Assembly (NCBI GenBank): GCA_934695425.1
Contig: CAKUVH010000001.1
Location: 152,982 to 216,981, forward strand
Length of the DNA: 64,000 bases
Direction of reading: 5' to 3'
From: an uncultured Eubacteriales bacterium
Lineage (GTDB): Bacteria; Bacillota; Clostridia; Oscillospirales; Acutalibacteraceae
Shown here one piece after another: positions 7,725 through 15,771 of this stretch (position 1 is the first letter of the stretch; each line of letters begins with the position of its first letter). The notes under the pieces were generated by a model. The model made no database searches, was not told the DNA's origin, and saw only the letters and a program-made list of their open reading frames with translations. A program made the position numbers and the translations under genes.

Positions 7725-8453
7725 ATGTTGAAAAAAATTATTAGAATGCTCGCAGTGGTGCTTATTGTTGCCGGTGCAAAAAATTATGTTGGAGCGATTA
7801 ATCCTGATCAAATTCAAAAATCTGTTGGCGACTGTCAGGCGGCTTCGTCAGGATTAAGAAATTCCCAGTGTGTTGTTGATGTCTCGAGTTTACGGCTTTT
7901 TAAAGTGTTGTTTAATGGAGGATCCATTTGGAAGGATGAATTTTTTAAAAAATTTGTGTGTTATTGCTGTGACAGAGTTATTAAAGTTGACAAAATGATT
8001 GACAGAAAGATACTTTGGGATAAGGAAGGCAGTTTTAACATATATAGTTTTCTTGATTTGAGGGACGGAATTTTTAGATCGAATGAAAGAGTTGGGTTAC
8101 TTTTCTACGATAAATCGCCCTATAAATTTTCTTCGGGATCTCCCATGAAGTATGACGTTATAGGTGTTAGATTGCCCGATGACATCGATGTTGAGCCCGG
8201 AAAAGAGTATTTCCCGGGAGAGGAGAATTTTATAGATAAATTTGTTGAAGAACATATGCTCACGAAACCTTACATATTCATTTCAAATGATAGGTGGATG
8301 GTATTTTTTACCTCGGATTTTTATAAAAATCATCCCGGATTGGACGAGGTCGATTGTTTTGAAAAGGGCTTTAATAGGATGCTTGGCTTGCTGTGTGAGA
8401 AAAAATATGGTAATTTGTCGATGAATTTGTTCTATAAGCATAATGGAATTTGA
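7725..8453 (+). CDS. Secreted protein of unknown function
   Basis: Unrecognised 242-residue protein with a typical signal peptide: MLKKIIR, a hydrophobic core, and likely cleavage after VGA near residue 24. The mature domain has a Cys-rich spot (CYCC) and several aromatic-rich strands (WMVFFTSDFY). The ribosome binding site is unusual: GGAAGGA at 7701-7707 is 17 bases from the ATG, with only a weak GAAG closer. A strong terminator follows at 8464-8495. It is monocistronic and has no informative neighbour. Confidence 0.7.
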   Translation: MLKKIIRMLAVVLIVAGAKNYVGAINPDQIQKSVGDCQAASSGLRNSQCVVDVSSLRLFKVLFNGGSIWKDEFFKKFVCYCCDRVIKVDKMIDRKILWDKEGSFNIYSFLDLRDGIFRSNERVGLLFYDKSPYKFSSGSPMKYDVIGVRLPDDIDVEPGKEYFPGEENFIDKFVEEHMLTKPYIFISNDRWMVFFTSDFYKNHPGLDEVDCFEKGFNRMLGLLCEKKYGNLSMNLFYKHNGI

Positions 8454-8463
8454 TTAAAAACAT

Positions 8464-8495
8464 AAAAAGAAGCTTATGTTAAGAGCTTCTTTTTT
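8464..8495 (+). terminator. Intrinsic terminator
   Basis: An 11-bp stem (8464-8474 with 8484-8494), loop of nine bases, and a T run. It ends the transcript of the secreted protein gene at 7725. Confidence 0.85.
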
Positions 8496-8509
8496 GCGTA
8501 AATAAAATA

Positions 8510-8531
8510 TCCCTTTGAATTTTCAAAGGGA
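8510..8531 (-). terminator. Hairpin downstream of ireB
   Basis: A 9-bp perfect stem (8510-8518 with 8523-8531, loop ATTT) 44 bases past the ireB stop on the minus strand. The following minus-strand tract is only moderately T-rich, so termination strength is uncertain. Confidence 0.55.
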
Positions 8532-8574
8532 ATCATAATCAGTTGTAAAATTTATACAAAGGCAGACAATTATT

Positions 8575-8820
8575 CTAGTTAGTTAGATAAAATTTTATTA
8601 AAGTTTTAAGGAATTCATACCTATCTATCTTTTTGATTAAGTTTCTTGCATCTTTGTGAGTAGTGATATAAGTTGGATCCTCAGAAAGAATATATCCTAC
8701 TATTTGGTTGATAGGATTGTATCCTTTTTCAAGTAGTGCATCGTATACTTTCGTTAAAATTAGTTTTGTGCTGATTTCTCTGTCGTCGTTTAGAGAAAAT
8801 GTCATTGTTTTATCAGACAT
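8575..8820 (-). CDS. ireB: IreB-family regulatory protein (UPF0297)
   Basis: Protein of 81 residues matching the IreB/UPF0297 family along its whole length: the KVYDALLEKGYNPINQIVGY block, then LSEDPTYITTHKDARNLI. In Enterococcus, IreB is phosphorylated by the PASTA kinase IreK and negatively influences cephalosporin resistance. AGGTGAT precedes the ATG. It lies 60 bases downstream of aroQ on the same strand and may be co-transcribed with yqeG-aroQ. It is not next to alaS or yrrK here, unlike in many Firmicutes. Confidence 0.93.
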   Translation of the reverse strand: MSDKTMTFSLNDDREISTKLILTKVYDALLEKGYNPINQIVGYILSEDPTYITTHKDARNLIKKIDRYEFLKTLIKFYLTN

Positions 8821-8879
8821 ACTATCACCTCTGATTTAATATGATACAAGATTTTGAAGTTAAAATCAATACTTTATTT

Positions 8880-9317
8880 TTATACTAATTCTTTTAGAGA
8901 TTGAAGTGCCAGGAAATAACTTTTTTTGCCAAATCCCACAATTTGCCCTACGCACACGTCTGATATTACGCACTTATGCCTAAAATTTTCTCTGGAAAAA
9001 ATATTTGTCATATGTGCCTCTACAAAAGGAATTTTCACGAAAGATATGGCATCTCTCAACGCATAGCTATAATGTCCCAACGCGCCGGGATTTATTACCA
9101 CTCCGTCATATTTTTCTTTGGCCTCATGAATTTTGTCAATCAAAGCTCCTTCCCAGTTGCTTTGAAACACTTCGCAATTAAATCCAATAGTTTCTCCATA
9201 AGAAATAATCTGCGATTTTATGCTTTCTGCCGTTTCTTCACCGTAAATTCCTTTTTCACGGATGCCGGTCATGTTTAAATTCGGTCCTAAAATTATAAGT
9301 ATATTTTTCTTTTTCAT
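8880..9317 (-). CDS. aroQ: 3-dehydroquinate dehydratase, type II
   Basis: Converts 3-dehydroquinate to 3-dehydroshikimate in the shikimate pathway. The 145-residue protein shows the type II motifs: GPNLNMTGIRE with the following YG (catalytic tyrosine), FQSNWEGALID, NPGALGHYSYALRDAI with the catalytic histidine region, and VEAHMTNIFSRE. EAH replaces the more common EVH. The ATG at 9317 is six bases after AAGGTGA. The alternative ATG at 9323 overlaps the yqeG stop as ATGA but touches the ribosome binding site. Co-transcribed with yqeG. Confidence 0.94.
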   Translation of the reverse strand: MKKKNILIILGPNLNMTGIREKGIYGEETAESIKSQIISYGETIGFNCEVFQSNWEGALIDKIHEAKEKYDGVVINPGALGHYSYALRDAISFVKIPFVEAHMTNIFSRENFRHKCVISDVCVGQIVGFGKKSYFLALQSLKELV

Positions 9318-9319
9318 TT

Positions 9320-9850
9320 TCATTCACCTTTTAAAGAATAGGTTTTTAAATTTATTTTTTTGTCTTTTAGTATCCTATTTTTTATGGGTATCTCTAAAAA
9401 TCTTTTTAATTTTAACAAAAATGTTTTACTTTCGCTTACGGGCTCCACCAATATAGACCTTATTCCAAGAAAATTTGCTCCCATAATGTCTGTGAAAATC
9501 TGATCTCCGATAATTGCAATTTCTGATTTTGGAATTCCTAATTCATCGATTGCTTTATGGAATCCGTGGCTAAATGGTTTCATTCCAAAAGAAATATAGG
9601 GGAGACCGAGCAATTTTGCAAAAGATTCTACTCTTTTCTTAAAATTATTTGAAACCAAAATTAGTTTTATACCACTTTGCTGTATGGATTTTATCCAAAG
9701 CTCAATTCCTTCGTTTGGAGTGGAGCATTTATGCGGCGTTAAAGTGTCGTCGATGTCAAGTATTATCCCGTGTATATTCAATTTTTTTAAAGCGACTATA
9801 TCGATGTCGTCCACCTTGGTTATGTAGTAAGATGGGTAGAAAATTGCCAT
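9320..9850 (-). CDS. yqeG: YqeG family HAD-IIIA phosphatase
   Basis: A 176-residue HAD-superfamily phosphatase of the YqeG group, related to mitochondrial PGP phosphatase, so phosphatidylglycerophosphate is a possible substrate. Motif I is LDIDDTLTP near residues 31-39, motif II is the LVSNN segment, and motif III/IV is IGDQIFTDIMGAN. GGAGG precedes the ATG. The gene is followed by aroQ with an overlap or two-base gap, so the two are translationally linked. Confidence 0.9.
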   Translation of the reverse strand: MAIFYPSYYITKVDDIDIVALKKLNIHGIILDIDDTLTPHKCSTPNEGIELWIKSIQQSGIKLILVSNNFKKRVESFAKLLGLPYISFGMKPFSHGFHKAIDELGIPKSEIAIIGDQIFTDIMGANFLGIRSILVEPVSESKTFLLKLKRFLEIPIKNRILKDKKINLKTYSLKGE

Positions 9851-9895
9851 GAATAAACCTCCGAAAAAGTTTTTTATTAATTGAAATGTAAATAT

Positions 9896-9932
9896 ATTTC
9901 CCCCTCAAGTTTATGTGACATGAGGGGGAAAT
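9896..9932 (-). terminator. Hairpin downstream of rpsU
   Basis: A perfect 12-bp stem with five G-C pairs in a row (9896-9907 with 9921-9932, loop of 13). On the minus strand the tail is only partly T-rich. It separates the rpsU transcript from yqeG. Confidence 0.75.
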
Positions 9933-9955
9933 ATTAGATTAAAATCTCAGCTAGA

Positions 9956-10417
9956 TTACCATCTGTTGCCGTTAAATCTATTGTTTTTCTTATGTCTTCT
10001 TGCCGCTTTAGATTTTTTCTTACGTTTTACGGAGGGTTTATCATATGCTTCTCTTTTTCTTACTTCGGAAATTATTCCCGAACTTTGTCTTTTGAATTTT
10101 CTGAGGGCACTTTCCAAAGAGTCAGCTTTTTTAGCCGGAGTTTTTTGATCGCCGTTTTCTTCAGTTTCGGAAGGAGTTGTCTCTTCAACTTGTTCACCTG
10201 AAGGTGTCTGTACAGCTTCTGAAGAATTTACATCTTCGACTTGTTCACCTGAAGGTGTCTGTACAGCTTCTGAAGAATTTACATCTTCGACTTGTTCACC
10301 TGAAGGTGTCTGTATGGCTTCTAAAGAATTTACCTCTTCGACTTTTTCAGTTGAAGATTCAGGCTTATCACTTGCTTCAACGATGCCTTCTCCTTCAACT
10401 TTAATTTCCTCTGCCAT
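9956..10417 (-). CDS. rpsU: Ribosomal protein bS21 with long acidic repeat extension
   Basis: The C-terminal about 55 residues are a clear bS21: ADSLESALRKFKRQ, then EVRKREAYDKPSVKRKKK and an arginine/lysine tail. bS21 is normally 55-70 residues, but this protein has 153. The first about 95 residues are acidic, Pro/Ser/Glu-rich and contain three copies of a 17-residue repeat (core QTPSGEQVED). GGAGGG precedes the ATG at 10417 and a consensus promoter lies upstream, so the long form is the expected product. No ATG precedes the S21 core internally. The extension may be disordered and regulatory or lie on the 30S surface near the mRNA exit; this is inference. Confidence 0.88.
   Translation of the reverse strand: MAEEIKVEGEGIVEASDKPESSTEKVEEVNSLEAIQTPSGEQVEDVNSSEAVQTPSGEQVEDVNSSEAVQTPSGEQVEETTPSETEENGDQKTPAKKADSLESALRKFKRQSSGIISEVRKREAYDKPSVKRKKKSKAARRHKKNNRFNGNRW
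10189..10341. repeat. Three tandem 51-bp repeats within rpsU
   Basis: Three in-frame units at 10189-10239, 10240-10290 and 10291-10341. The first two are identical at all 51 bases and the third differs at four positions. Each encodes 17 residues. Perfect identity of two units suggests recent duplication and possible length variation between strains. Confidence 0.93.
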
Positions 10418-10503
10418 TTATTTCCCTCCTATCATTTATAGTTTCGTATGTAATAAGACGTCTTTGTTATGGCATTGCGCTACGATTATAACACACAACC
10501 GAT

Positions 10504-10533
10504 ATTATATACCATATAATTGTGGCTTGTCAA
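10504..10533 (-). promoter_or_regulatory. rpsU: Consensus promoter for rpsU
   Basis: On the minus strand, perfect TTGACA (10533-10528) and perfect TATAAT (10509-10504) with an 18-base spacer, giving a leader of roughly 80 bases before rpsU. Confidence 0.8.
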
Positions 10534-10596
10534 GAACTAACTTTTTTATTTTTGTAAGATTTTATATTCATCTTTCGGGCTTAAAAGCAAATACTA

Positions 10597-10625
10597 TTTA
10601 CATTGTAAATTTTAACATATATAAT
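10597..10625 (+). promoter_or_regulatory. Promoter of the surface polysaccharide operon
   Basis: TTTACA (10597-10602), 17-base spacer, perfect TATAAT (10620-10625). It is divergent from the rpsU promoter and about 45 bases upstream of the first glycosyltransferase gene. Confidence 0.75.
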
Positions 10626-10671
10626 AAGAGATAGTAAAAAAGCTTTTAAAATAAATTTATGAGGTAAAATT

Positions 10672-11664
10672 ATGGACCTAAAAAAAGTTTCGGTCGTTAT
10701 TCCTATACTTAATGAAGAACGATATATAAAGGGATGTTTGAATTCTTTGATGGATCAAGATTACCCTAAAGAATTTCTGGAAATTATCCTCGTAGACGGA
10801 TTATCCGACGATAAAACTCCCGACATAATAAAGGATTATATAAAAAAATATCCTTTCATAAAATTATATACGAATCCCCATAGGACGGTTCAATATGCTA
10901 TGAATATAGGAATAAGCAATGCAACCGGAGAATATATTGTCCGTATGGATGCTCATGCGTGGTACTCAAACGAGTATATAAGTATGTGCGTTAAATATCT
11001 TCAAAAAACAAAGGCTCAAAATGTTGGCGGTACGACAGTTGTCCGAGGTAAGAATAGGATGCAAAAAGTTATTGCTGCGGCTTATCATTCTCCATTTGCC
11101 CTCGGAGGAAGCAAACACTACGATGAAAGCTTTGAGGGCTATGCGGATACTGTGGCGTGGGGCTCGTTCGAAAGAAAATATTTAATAGAGCTTGGTATGT
11201 ACGATGAAAGGCTGCCTCGCAGCGAGGATGATGATTTGAATTTTAGAATCGAAAAGTCCGGAGGTAAGATTTTTATAACGCCTAAAATAAAAAGTGTTTA
11301 TTATCCCAAAGAAAATTTATCAAAGCTTTTCAAGCAGTATTTCGATTATGGAACCTGGAAAGTTGCAGTAATAAAAAAACATCATAAGCCCTCGAGAATA
11401 GTTCATTTAATACCTATGCTTTTCGTATTGTTCATTGTGTTATTTGGAGCGCTGTCGTTTTGCTCCGATTTAATCGCAAAAATGTCTTTTGGTGTGATGT
11501 CAATTTATTTTCTGCTCGATATTTATTTTTCCTTCAATAATAAGTATGCAAAAAAATTCAGCGATAAAATTCTTTTGGTTATAACTCATTTTGTTATTCA
11601 TATTTCGTATGGATTGGGATTTTGGAAGGGAATTTTCAAGTTTATGAATTCGAAATGGGATTAA
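10672..11664 (+). CDS. Family 2 glycosyltransferase with C-terminal membrane segments
   Basis: Protein of 330 residues. The GT-A fold domain starts VSVVIPILNEER and includes the nucleotide-sugar region ILVDGLSDDKTP, the DxD-like segment VRMDAHAW, and the acidic ED motif in RSEDDDLNFR. Two or three hydrophobic stretches after about residue 240 anchor it to the membrane. The overall look is that of ExoA-like polysaccharide transferases. GAGGT precedes the ATG. It is the first gene of the surface-polymer operon and probably adds a sugar to a lipid-linked intermediate. Confidence 0.9.
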   Translation: MDLKKVSVVIPILNEERYIKGCLNSLMDQDYPKEFLEIILVDGLSDDKTPDIIKDYIKKYPFIKLYTNPHRTVQYAMNIGISNATGEYIVRMDAHAWYSNEYISMCVKYLQKTKAQNVGGTTVVRGKNRMQKVIAAAYHSPFALGGSKHYDESFEGYADTVAWGSFERKYLIELGMYDERLPRSEDDDLNFRIEKSGGKIFITPKIKSVYYPKENLSKLFKQYFDYGTWKVAVIKKHHKPSRIVHLIPMLFVLFIVLFGALSFCSDLIAKMSFGVMSIYFLLDIYFSFNNKYAKKFSDKILLVITHFVIHISYGLGFWKGIFKFMNSKWD

Positions 11665-11688
11665 ATTTTTAAAAAGAAGGTTTGACGA

Positions 11689-12549
11689 ATGGCTAATATA
11701 GAAGAAAAAAATGAGTGTATAAGTTTATCTCCCGAACAGCTAAGAAAATTGCAGCTGAAAGGCTTGGAAATTTTATTATATTTCAAGGAATTTTGCGATA
11801 AACACGGATTGTTATTTTATTTTTGCGGTGGGTGTTGCATTGGAGCAATCAGGCACGAAGGCTTTATACCTTGGGATGATGATGTGGATGTTTTTATGCC
11901 TAGAGAGGATTACGAGAAATTATTTTTGCTTTGGGATAAATATGCGGATAAAAAAAGATATTCCTGCAACAGGACCACGAAAGAAAAGTACATGGGCAAC
12001 ATAATGACGACTATAACCGATAATAATACCGAAGTTATACGTCCCTGGCAAAAAGGCAAGGACGGTCCGTGCGGTGTTATGATAGATGTCTTGCCGTTAG
12101 ATGGTTGTGCGCCCTCGGGAATTAAAAGAAAAATTCAAATGATGTGGAGTATGATATTTTCGCTTTATTGTTCGAAAATGGTTCCCACAAAACACGGAAA
12201 ATTAGTTTCGGTAGTTTCAAAAATACTTTTAAAACTTGTCCCGGGTGATAATCTCAAATACAAATTATGGAAATTTGCCGAAAAACAAATGTCTAAGTAT
12301 AAAATAAAAGACTCTAAATATATCACTGAACTTTGCGCTGGGCCGGGGTACATGAAAAATGAATATCCTAAGGAAATATTTGACCATGCGGTATATAAAA
12401 AATTTGAAGGGCACATGTTGCCTCTTCCGGTGGGGTATGATAAATATTTGAAAATTGCTTTTGGCGATTATATGAAGCTTCCTCCAAAAGAAAAACAGGT
12501 TGCGCACCATGATATAATTTATATGAACTTAGAAAAAGGAGAAAAGTAG
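11689..12549 (+). CDS. LicD/fukutin-family phosphotransferase
   Basis: Protein of 286 residues with the LicD signature: GGCCIGAIRHEGFIPWDDD at about 47-65, followed by VDVFMPREDYEKL. The acidic triad DDD binds metal and nucleotide in this nucleotidyltransferase-fold family. LicD proteins transfer phosphocholine onto teichoic acids, while the related human fukutin and FKRP transfer ribitol-5-phosphate from CDP-ribitol. Because tarI- and tarJ-like genes lie 400-2000 bases downstream, ribitol phosphate is a plausible donor here. AAGAAGG precedes the ATG. Confidence 0.9.
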   Translation: MANIEEKNECISLSPEQLRKLQLKGLEILLYFKEFCDKHGLLFYFCGGCCIGAIRHEGFIPWDDDVDVFMPREDYEKLFLLWDKYADKKRYSCNRTTKEKYMGNIMTTITDNNTEVIRPWQKGKDGPCGVMIDVLPLDGCAPSGIKRKIQMMWSMIFSLYCSKMVPTKHGKLVSVVSKILLKLVPGDNLKYKLWKFAEKQMSKYKIKDSKYITELCAGPGYMKNEYPKEIFDHAVYKKFEGHMLPLPVGYDKYLKIAFGDYMKLPPKEKQVAHHDIIYMNLEKGEK

Positions 12550-12551
12550 CT

Positions 12552-12920
12552 TTGAAAAAGGCATTTTTAATATGGATTTTCACAATTTTGGGATGTATTT
12601 CTATTTTTGTGTTGACGTTATGTTTTGGAAAAGCGCAAAAGGTAAATTGTGAGATAGAGCAAGAAAGTTTTTCTTTTTTGTTAGCGCGCGGCGAATTAAA
12701 AAGAGAGAGTTTAACTTCATCTGAATCCGATGAAAATTCAGCAGTTAAACATTTTGTGTATATAAAAGATAATATTATTGGTAAATATTCGGGGAATTAT
12801 GATACTATAGAGAAAATAAAAGAATATTTATCTTCAAATTATGGTAAAATCATATCGGTGGAAAATAGCGGATATTCCTTTGTGGGACTTGGTTGGATTT
12901 TTAAGCAATTTAAAATTTAG
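12552..12920 (+). CDS. Small single-pass membrane protein of unknown function
   Basis: A 122-residue protein starting with TTG two bases after the LicD-family stop, behind AAAGGAGA. It has one N-terminal membrane segment (about residues 5-26) and an extracellular or periplasm-side domain of about 90 residues. I do not recognise the fold. Its position between the LicD-like and TarI-like genes suggests a helper for polymer modification or export. Confidence 0.75.
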   Translation: MKKAFLIWIFTILGCISIFVLTLCFGKAQKVNCEIEQESFSFLLARGELKRESLTSSESDENSAVKHFVYIKDNIIGKYSGNYDTIEKIKEYLSSNYGKIISVENSGYSFVGLGWIFKQFKI

Positions 12921-12931
12921 GAGGTAAAAAT

Positions 12932-13651
12932 ATGATATTTGGAGCAATAGTTGCCGGTGGAATAGGGAGCAGGATGAAAAGCTATGATTTTCCTAAGCAA
13001 TTTCTTCCTCTGGGACCTTCCGGAAAACCAATCATAATTCATACTTTAGAAAAATTTTTGCTTTGTAAGCGTTTGGATTATATTTATTTAGGCGTGCACA
13101 AGGATTGGACAGATTATGCGGAAGAATTACTTGAAAAATATGATTTAAATTCTGATAGAATTTTTGTTGTTGAGGGAGGGAAAGATCGAAATCTTACGAT
13201 ACTGAACATAATAAATTCTATCGAAAAAAATCACGGGGAAAGCAGTGAACACATTATAGTAACTCATGACGCGGTCAGGCCTTTCCTTACCGTTAAAATG
13301 ATAGAGGATAATATTGATGCCGCGCTTGAATGCGGGGGCTGTGATACGGTGGTTTCGGCAATCGACACCATAATAGAATCCAAAAATGGTGATACTATAT
13401 CTTCGATTCCGAACAGGAATTACATGTATCAAGGTCAAACTCCTCAAAGTTTTAATATGTCTAAACTCAAAAAATTTTATAATGAACTGACTGAAGAAGA
13501 AAAGGCTGTTTTGACAGACGCTTGTAAAATATTTTTATTCCGAAATCAACCGATTAAGCTTGTTCCGGGTGACACTTTCAATATAAAAATAACCACTTTA
13601 AGCGATTATAAAATAGCTTCTGCGATAGTTGGGGGAAATTTAATTGATTAA
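12932..13651 (+). CDS. TarI/IspD-family cytidylyltransferase, probably ribitol-5-phosphate specific
   Basis: Protein of 239 residues with the CTP-binding AGGIGSRM at 8-15, PKQF at 21-24 and THDAVRPF in the middle. The family contains both IspD (methylerythritol-4-phosphate) and TarI (ribitol-5-phosphate). The TarI reading is favoured because the next gene is a TarJ-like reductase overlapping by eight bases and the operon makes a surface polymer. Product would be CDP-ribitol. A strong AGGAGGT lies before the ATG. Confidence 0.85.
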   Translation: MIFGAIVAGGIGSRMKSYDFPKQFLPLGPSGKPIIIHTLEKFLLCKRLDYIYLGVHKDWTDYAEELLEKYDLNSDRIFVVEGGKDRNLTILNIINSIEKNHGESSEHIIVTHDAVRPFLTVKMIEDNIDAALECGGCDTVVSAIDTIIESKNGDTISSIPNRNYMYQGQTPQSFNMSKLKKFYNELTEEEKAVLTDACKIFLFRNQPIKLVPGDTFNIKITTLSDYKIASAIVGGNLID

Positions 13652-14660
13652 CTATATTTATGAGTTGGCAGCTCCCGGAATGTTTTCGGTTAAGTATGAA
13701 GATATGAATATAGAAAAAAGTGTGATCATAAGGCCGGAATATATGGCGGTATGTCACGCAGACCAAAGATATTACAGAGGGCAACGTGATATAAATAAAC
13801 TCAAAAGTAAACTGCCTATGGCTTTAATTCATGAATGTATGGGCAGGGTGGTTTCGGATTATACCGGCACTTATAAGAACGGTCAAAAAGTGGTTTTAAT
13901 TCCTAACGTGAAGTCCAAAATTCCTCAAGAAGGAATATATGAAAATTACCAAAAAGGTTCGGCGTTTTTGTCCAGCGGTAAAGATGGGTTTATGAGAGAA
14001 TTTGTTAATTTACCCCTCGACAGAGTTGTGCCTATAGGAGAAATACCGGGGAATATAGCCGCAATTTCAGAGTTTATAAGCGTTGGAGTGCATGCAGTGA
14101 GAAGATTCAAAAATTCTTCCCATAATATAAAAAATTCTATTGGAATTTGGGGAGATGGGAGTTTAGCATATGTTCTTTCGTGCATAATCAAATCAGAATT
14201 TCCCGGAATACACCTTACAGTTATCGGCAGAGATCCTTCTAAGCTTTCTCAGTTTACATTCGTGGACAGTACATGTCTTTCGTATGATATTCCGAAGGAT
14301 TTTAGCATCGACCACGCTTTTGAGTGTGCGGGCGGAGAAGGAAGTTTTTATGCTATTGATGATATAATTCGTTATATAAATCCACAAGGAAGCGTTATGC
14401 TTATGGGCGTAAGCGAAAATAAAGTTGCGATAAATACACGTGACGTGTTAGAAAAAGGTTTAACCCTGATTGGATGCAGCAGGTCGGGCAGAGAGGATTT
14501 TGAACAGGCGGTTAAACTTCTTGAAAAGAAAAATTTTCAAAATCGAATTAAAAGAATTATTTATGAGGATTTGCCTGTTTCTTCCATTGAAGATATTTAC
14601 AGAATTTTTGAAACTGACGCATCCACGGCGTTCAAGACAGTATTTAAGTGGGAATTATAA
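13644..14660 (+). CDS. TarJ-like ribulose-5-phosphate reductase (zinc-type MDR)
   Basis: Medium-chain dehydrogenase of 338 residues that would reduce ribulose-5-phosphate to ribitol-5-phosphate for the CTP-transferase upstream. A zinc-site motif VCHADQRYYRG lies near residue 34, HECMGRV provides another candidate ligand, and the Rossmann glycine motif is GIWGDGS near 170. The four-cysteine structural zinc lobe of ordinary alcohol dehydrogenases is absent, as in TarJ. It starts with TTG at 13644 behind GGGGGAA, overlapping the tarI-like gene. Confidence 0.87.
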   Translation: MINYIYELAAPGMFSVKYEDMNIEKSVIIRPEYMAVCHADQRYYRGQRDINKLKSKLPMALIHECMGRVVSDYTGTYKNGQKVVLIPNVKSKIPQEGIYENYQKGSAFLSSGKDGFMREFVNLPLDRVVPIGEIPGNIAAISEFISVGVHAVRRFKNSSHNIKNSIGIWGDGSLAYVLSCIIKSEFPGIHLTVIGRDPSKLSQFTFVDSTCLSYDIPKDFSIDHAFECAGGEGSFYAIDDIIRYINPQGSVMLMGVSENKVAINTRDVLEKGLTLIGCSRSGREDFEQAVKLLEKKNFQNRIKRIIYEDLPVSSIEDIYRIFETDASTAFKTVFKWEL

Positions 14661-14688
14661 AATAAAAATAGGGAGATAAAAAATCTAA

Positions 14689-15759
14689 ATGAAAAAAATA
14701 TGTTTTATAGGATTTGGGCTTTTCACTATAGGAGGGTGCCAAAGAGTGACGATATCCCTTGCAAATAGTTTATGTGACAAATACGAAACGCATTTGATTT
14801 CTTTATGTAAAATTCCTGAAGATCACAGTTATGAAGTTGATGAAAAAGTTAAAGTTCATACTTTAGGCATGTCTTTGGATATCAGAGCCCGGCATTCTTT
14901 GGTTGTAGCCGGAGAAATAAAAAAATTTTTAAAAAATAACAAAATAGATGTTTTGTTTGTGGCCGGTTCTTTGCCCATACCTTTAATTTGCGCAATAAAG
15001 CCATTTGTTAACACAAAAGTAGTTTTCTGTGACCATGAAAATTTATTTGGAAGAGACAGAAAGTCTATATTTTTCAGGAGACTTGCATGCAGAATCAGTG
15101 ACAAAGTTGTTGTTCTCACCAAGCAAACTCTTAACGATTATAAAGATAAATTTAATATCAAAGACGAAAAAATAAGTCAAATATATAATTTTATAGACTG
15201 TAATAAATTCGAAAATTGTGATTTGAACTCTAAAAAAATAATTTCAGTTGGAAGAATTAGCTCTGAAAAAGGTTTTGATATGGCCGTAGATGTGGCTAAA
15301 GATGTCTTTAGCAAGCACCCGGATTGGCAGTGGCATGTTTACGGCGACGGCCCGGATATGGGCGAAATAAAATCTAAAATTAAACAATATAATCTGGAAG
15401 ATAATTTTATTATGAAAGGCGCAGACGGTTCGGTAAGAGATAAGTACAAAGATTATAGCATATGCGTTTTGCCGTCCTATAGAGAGGGCTTTGCTGTTGT
15501 TTTACTGGAGGCAAAAATCAATTCGCTGCCTGTTGTTAGTTTTGACTGCAATTCCGGTCCTCGAGAGATAATAAACAGCGAAATAGACGGATATTTGATT
15601 CCGTGCTATAATAAGAAGAATATGGCTGAGAAAATTTGTAATCTTATTGAAGATTTTGATTTGAGGAAATCATTTTCTTCTCACGCAAAAGATAATTTGG
15701 AAAAATTCGGTAAAAATAAAATTATAAACCAGTGGGTGGATTTAATAGAAGGTTTATAG
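14689..15759 (+). CDS. Family 4 glycosyltransferase
   Basis: GT-B fold transferase of 356 residues. The N-terminal half opens with GFGLFTIGGCQRV. The C-terminal half has ISVGRISSEKGFDMAV and the retaining-enzyme EX7E motif in SYREGFAVVLLEA. Family 4 enzymes transfer sugars from nucleotide donors with retention of configuration; the sugar cannot be read from sequence. Start ATG behind GGGAGA, 29 bases after the tarJ-like stop. Confidence 0.91.
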   Translation: MKKICFIGFGLFTIGGCQRVTISLANSLCDKYETHLISLCKIPEDHSYEVDEKVKVHTLGMSLDIRARHSLVVAGEIKKFLKNNKIDVLFVAGSLPIPLICAIKPFVNTKVVFCDHENLFGRDRKSIFFRRLACRISDKVVVLTKQTLNDYKDKFNIKDEKISQIYNFIDCNKFENCDLNSKKIISVGRISSEKGFDMAVDVAKDVFSKHPDWQWHVYGDGPDMGEIKSKIKQYNLEDNFIMKGADGSVRDKYKDYSICVLPSYREGFAVVLLEAKINSLPVVSFDCNSGPREIINSEIDGYLIPCYNKKNMAEKICNLIEDFDLRKSFSSHAKDNLEKFGKNKIINQWVDLIEGL

Positions 15760-15771
15760 TACAGAGGGTGA

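Noticed and set aside
4861..8453. Prophage or integrative element around the serine recombinase
   Set aside because: No capsid, relaxase, replication or regulatory phage genes are seen and no direct repeats marking ends were found by eye.
10189..10341. Tandem 51-bp repeats considered as a CRISPR or intergenic satellite
   Set aside because: Units are contiguous without spacers, in frame, and within a supported coding region.
10177..10404. Plus-strand frame with repeated HLKVSVQLLKNL-like segments
   Set aside because: It is the antisense reading of the tandem repeats in rpsU, which has the promoter, ribosome binding site and a known C-terminal domain.
13644..14660. Ordinary alcohol dehydrogenase
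   Set aside because: The four-cysteine structural zinc lobe is absent and it overlaps a TarI-like gene, favouring TarJ.
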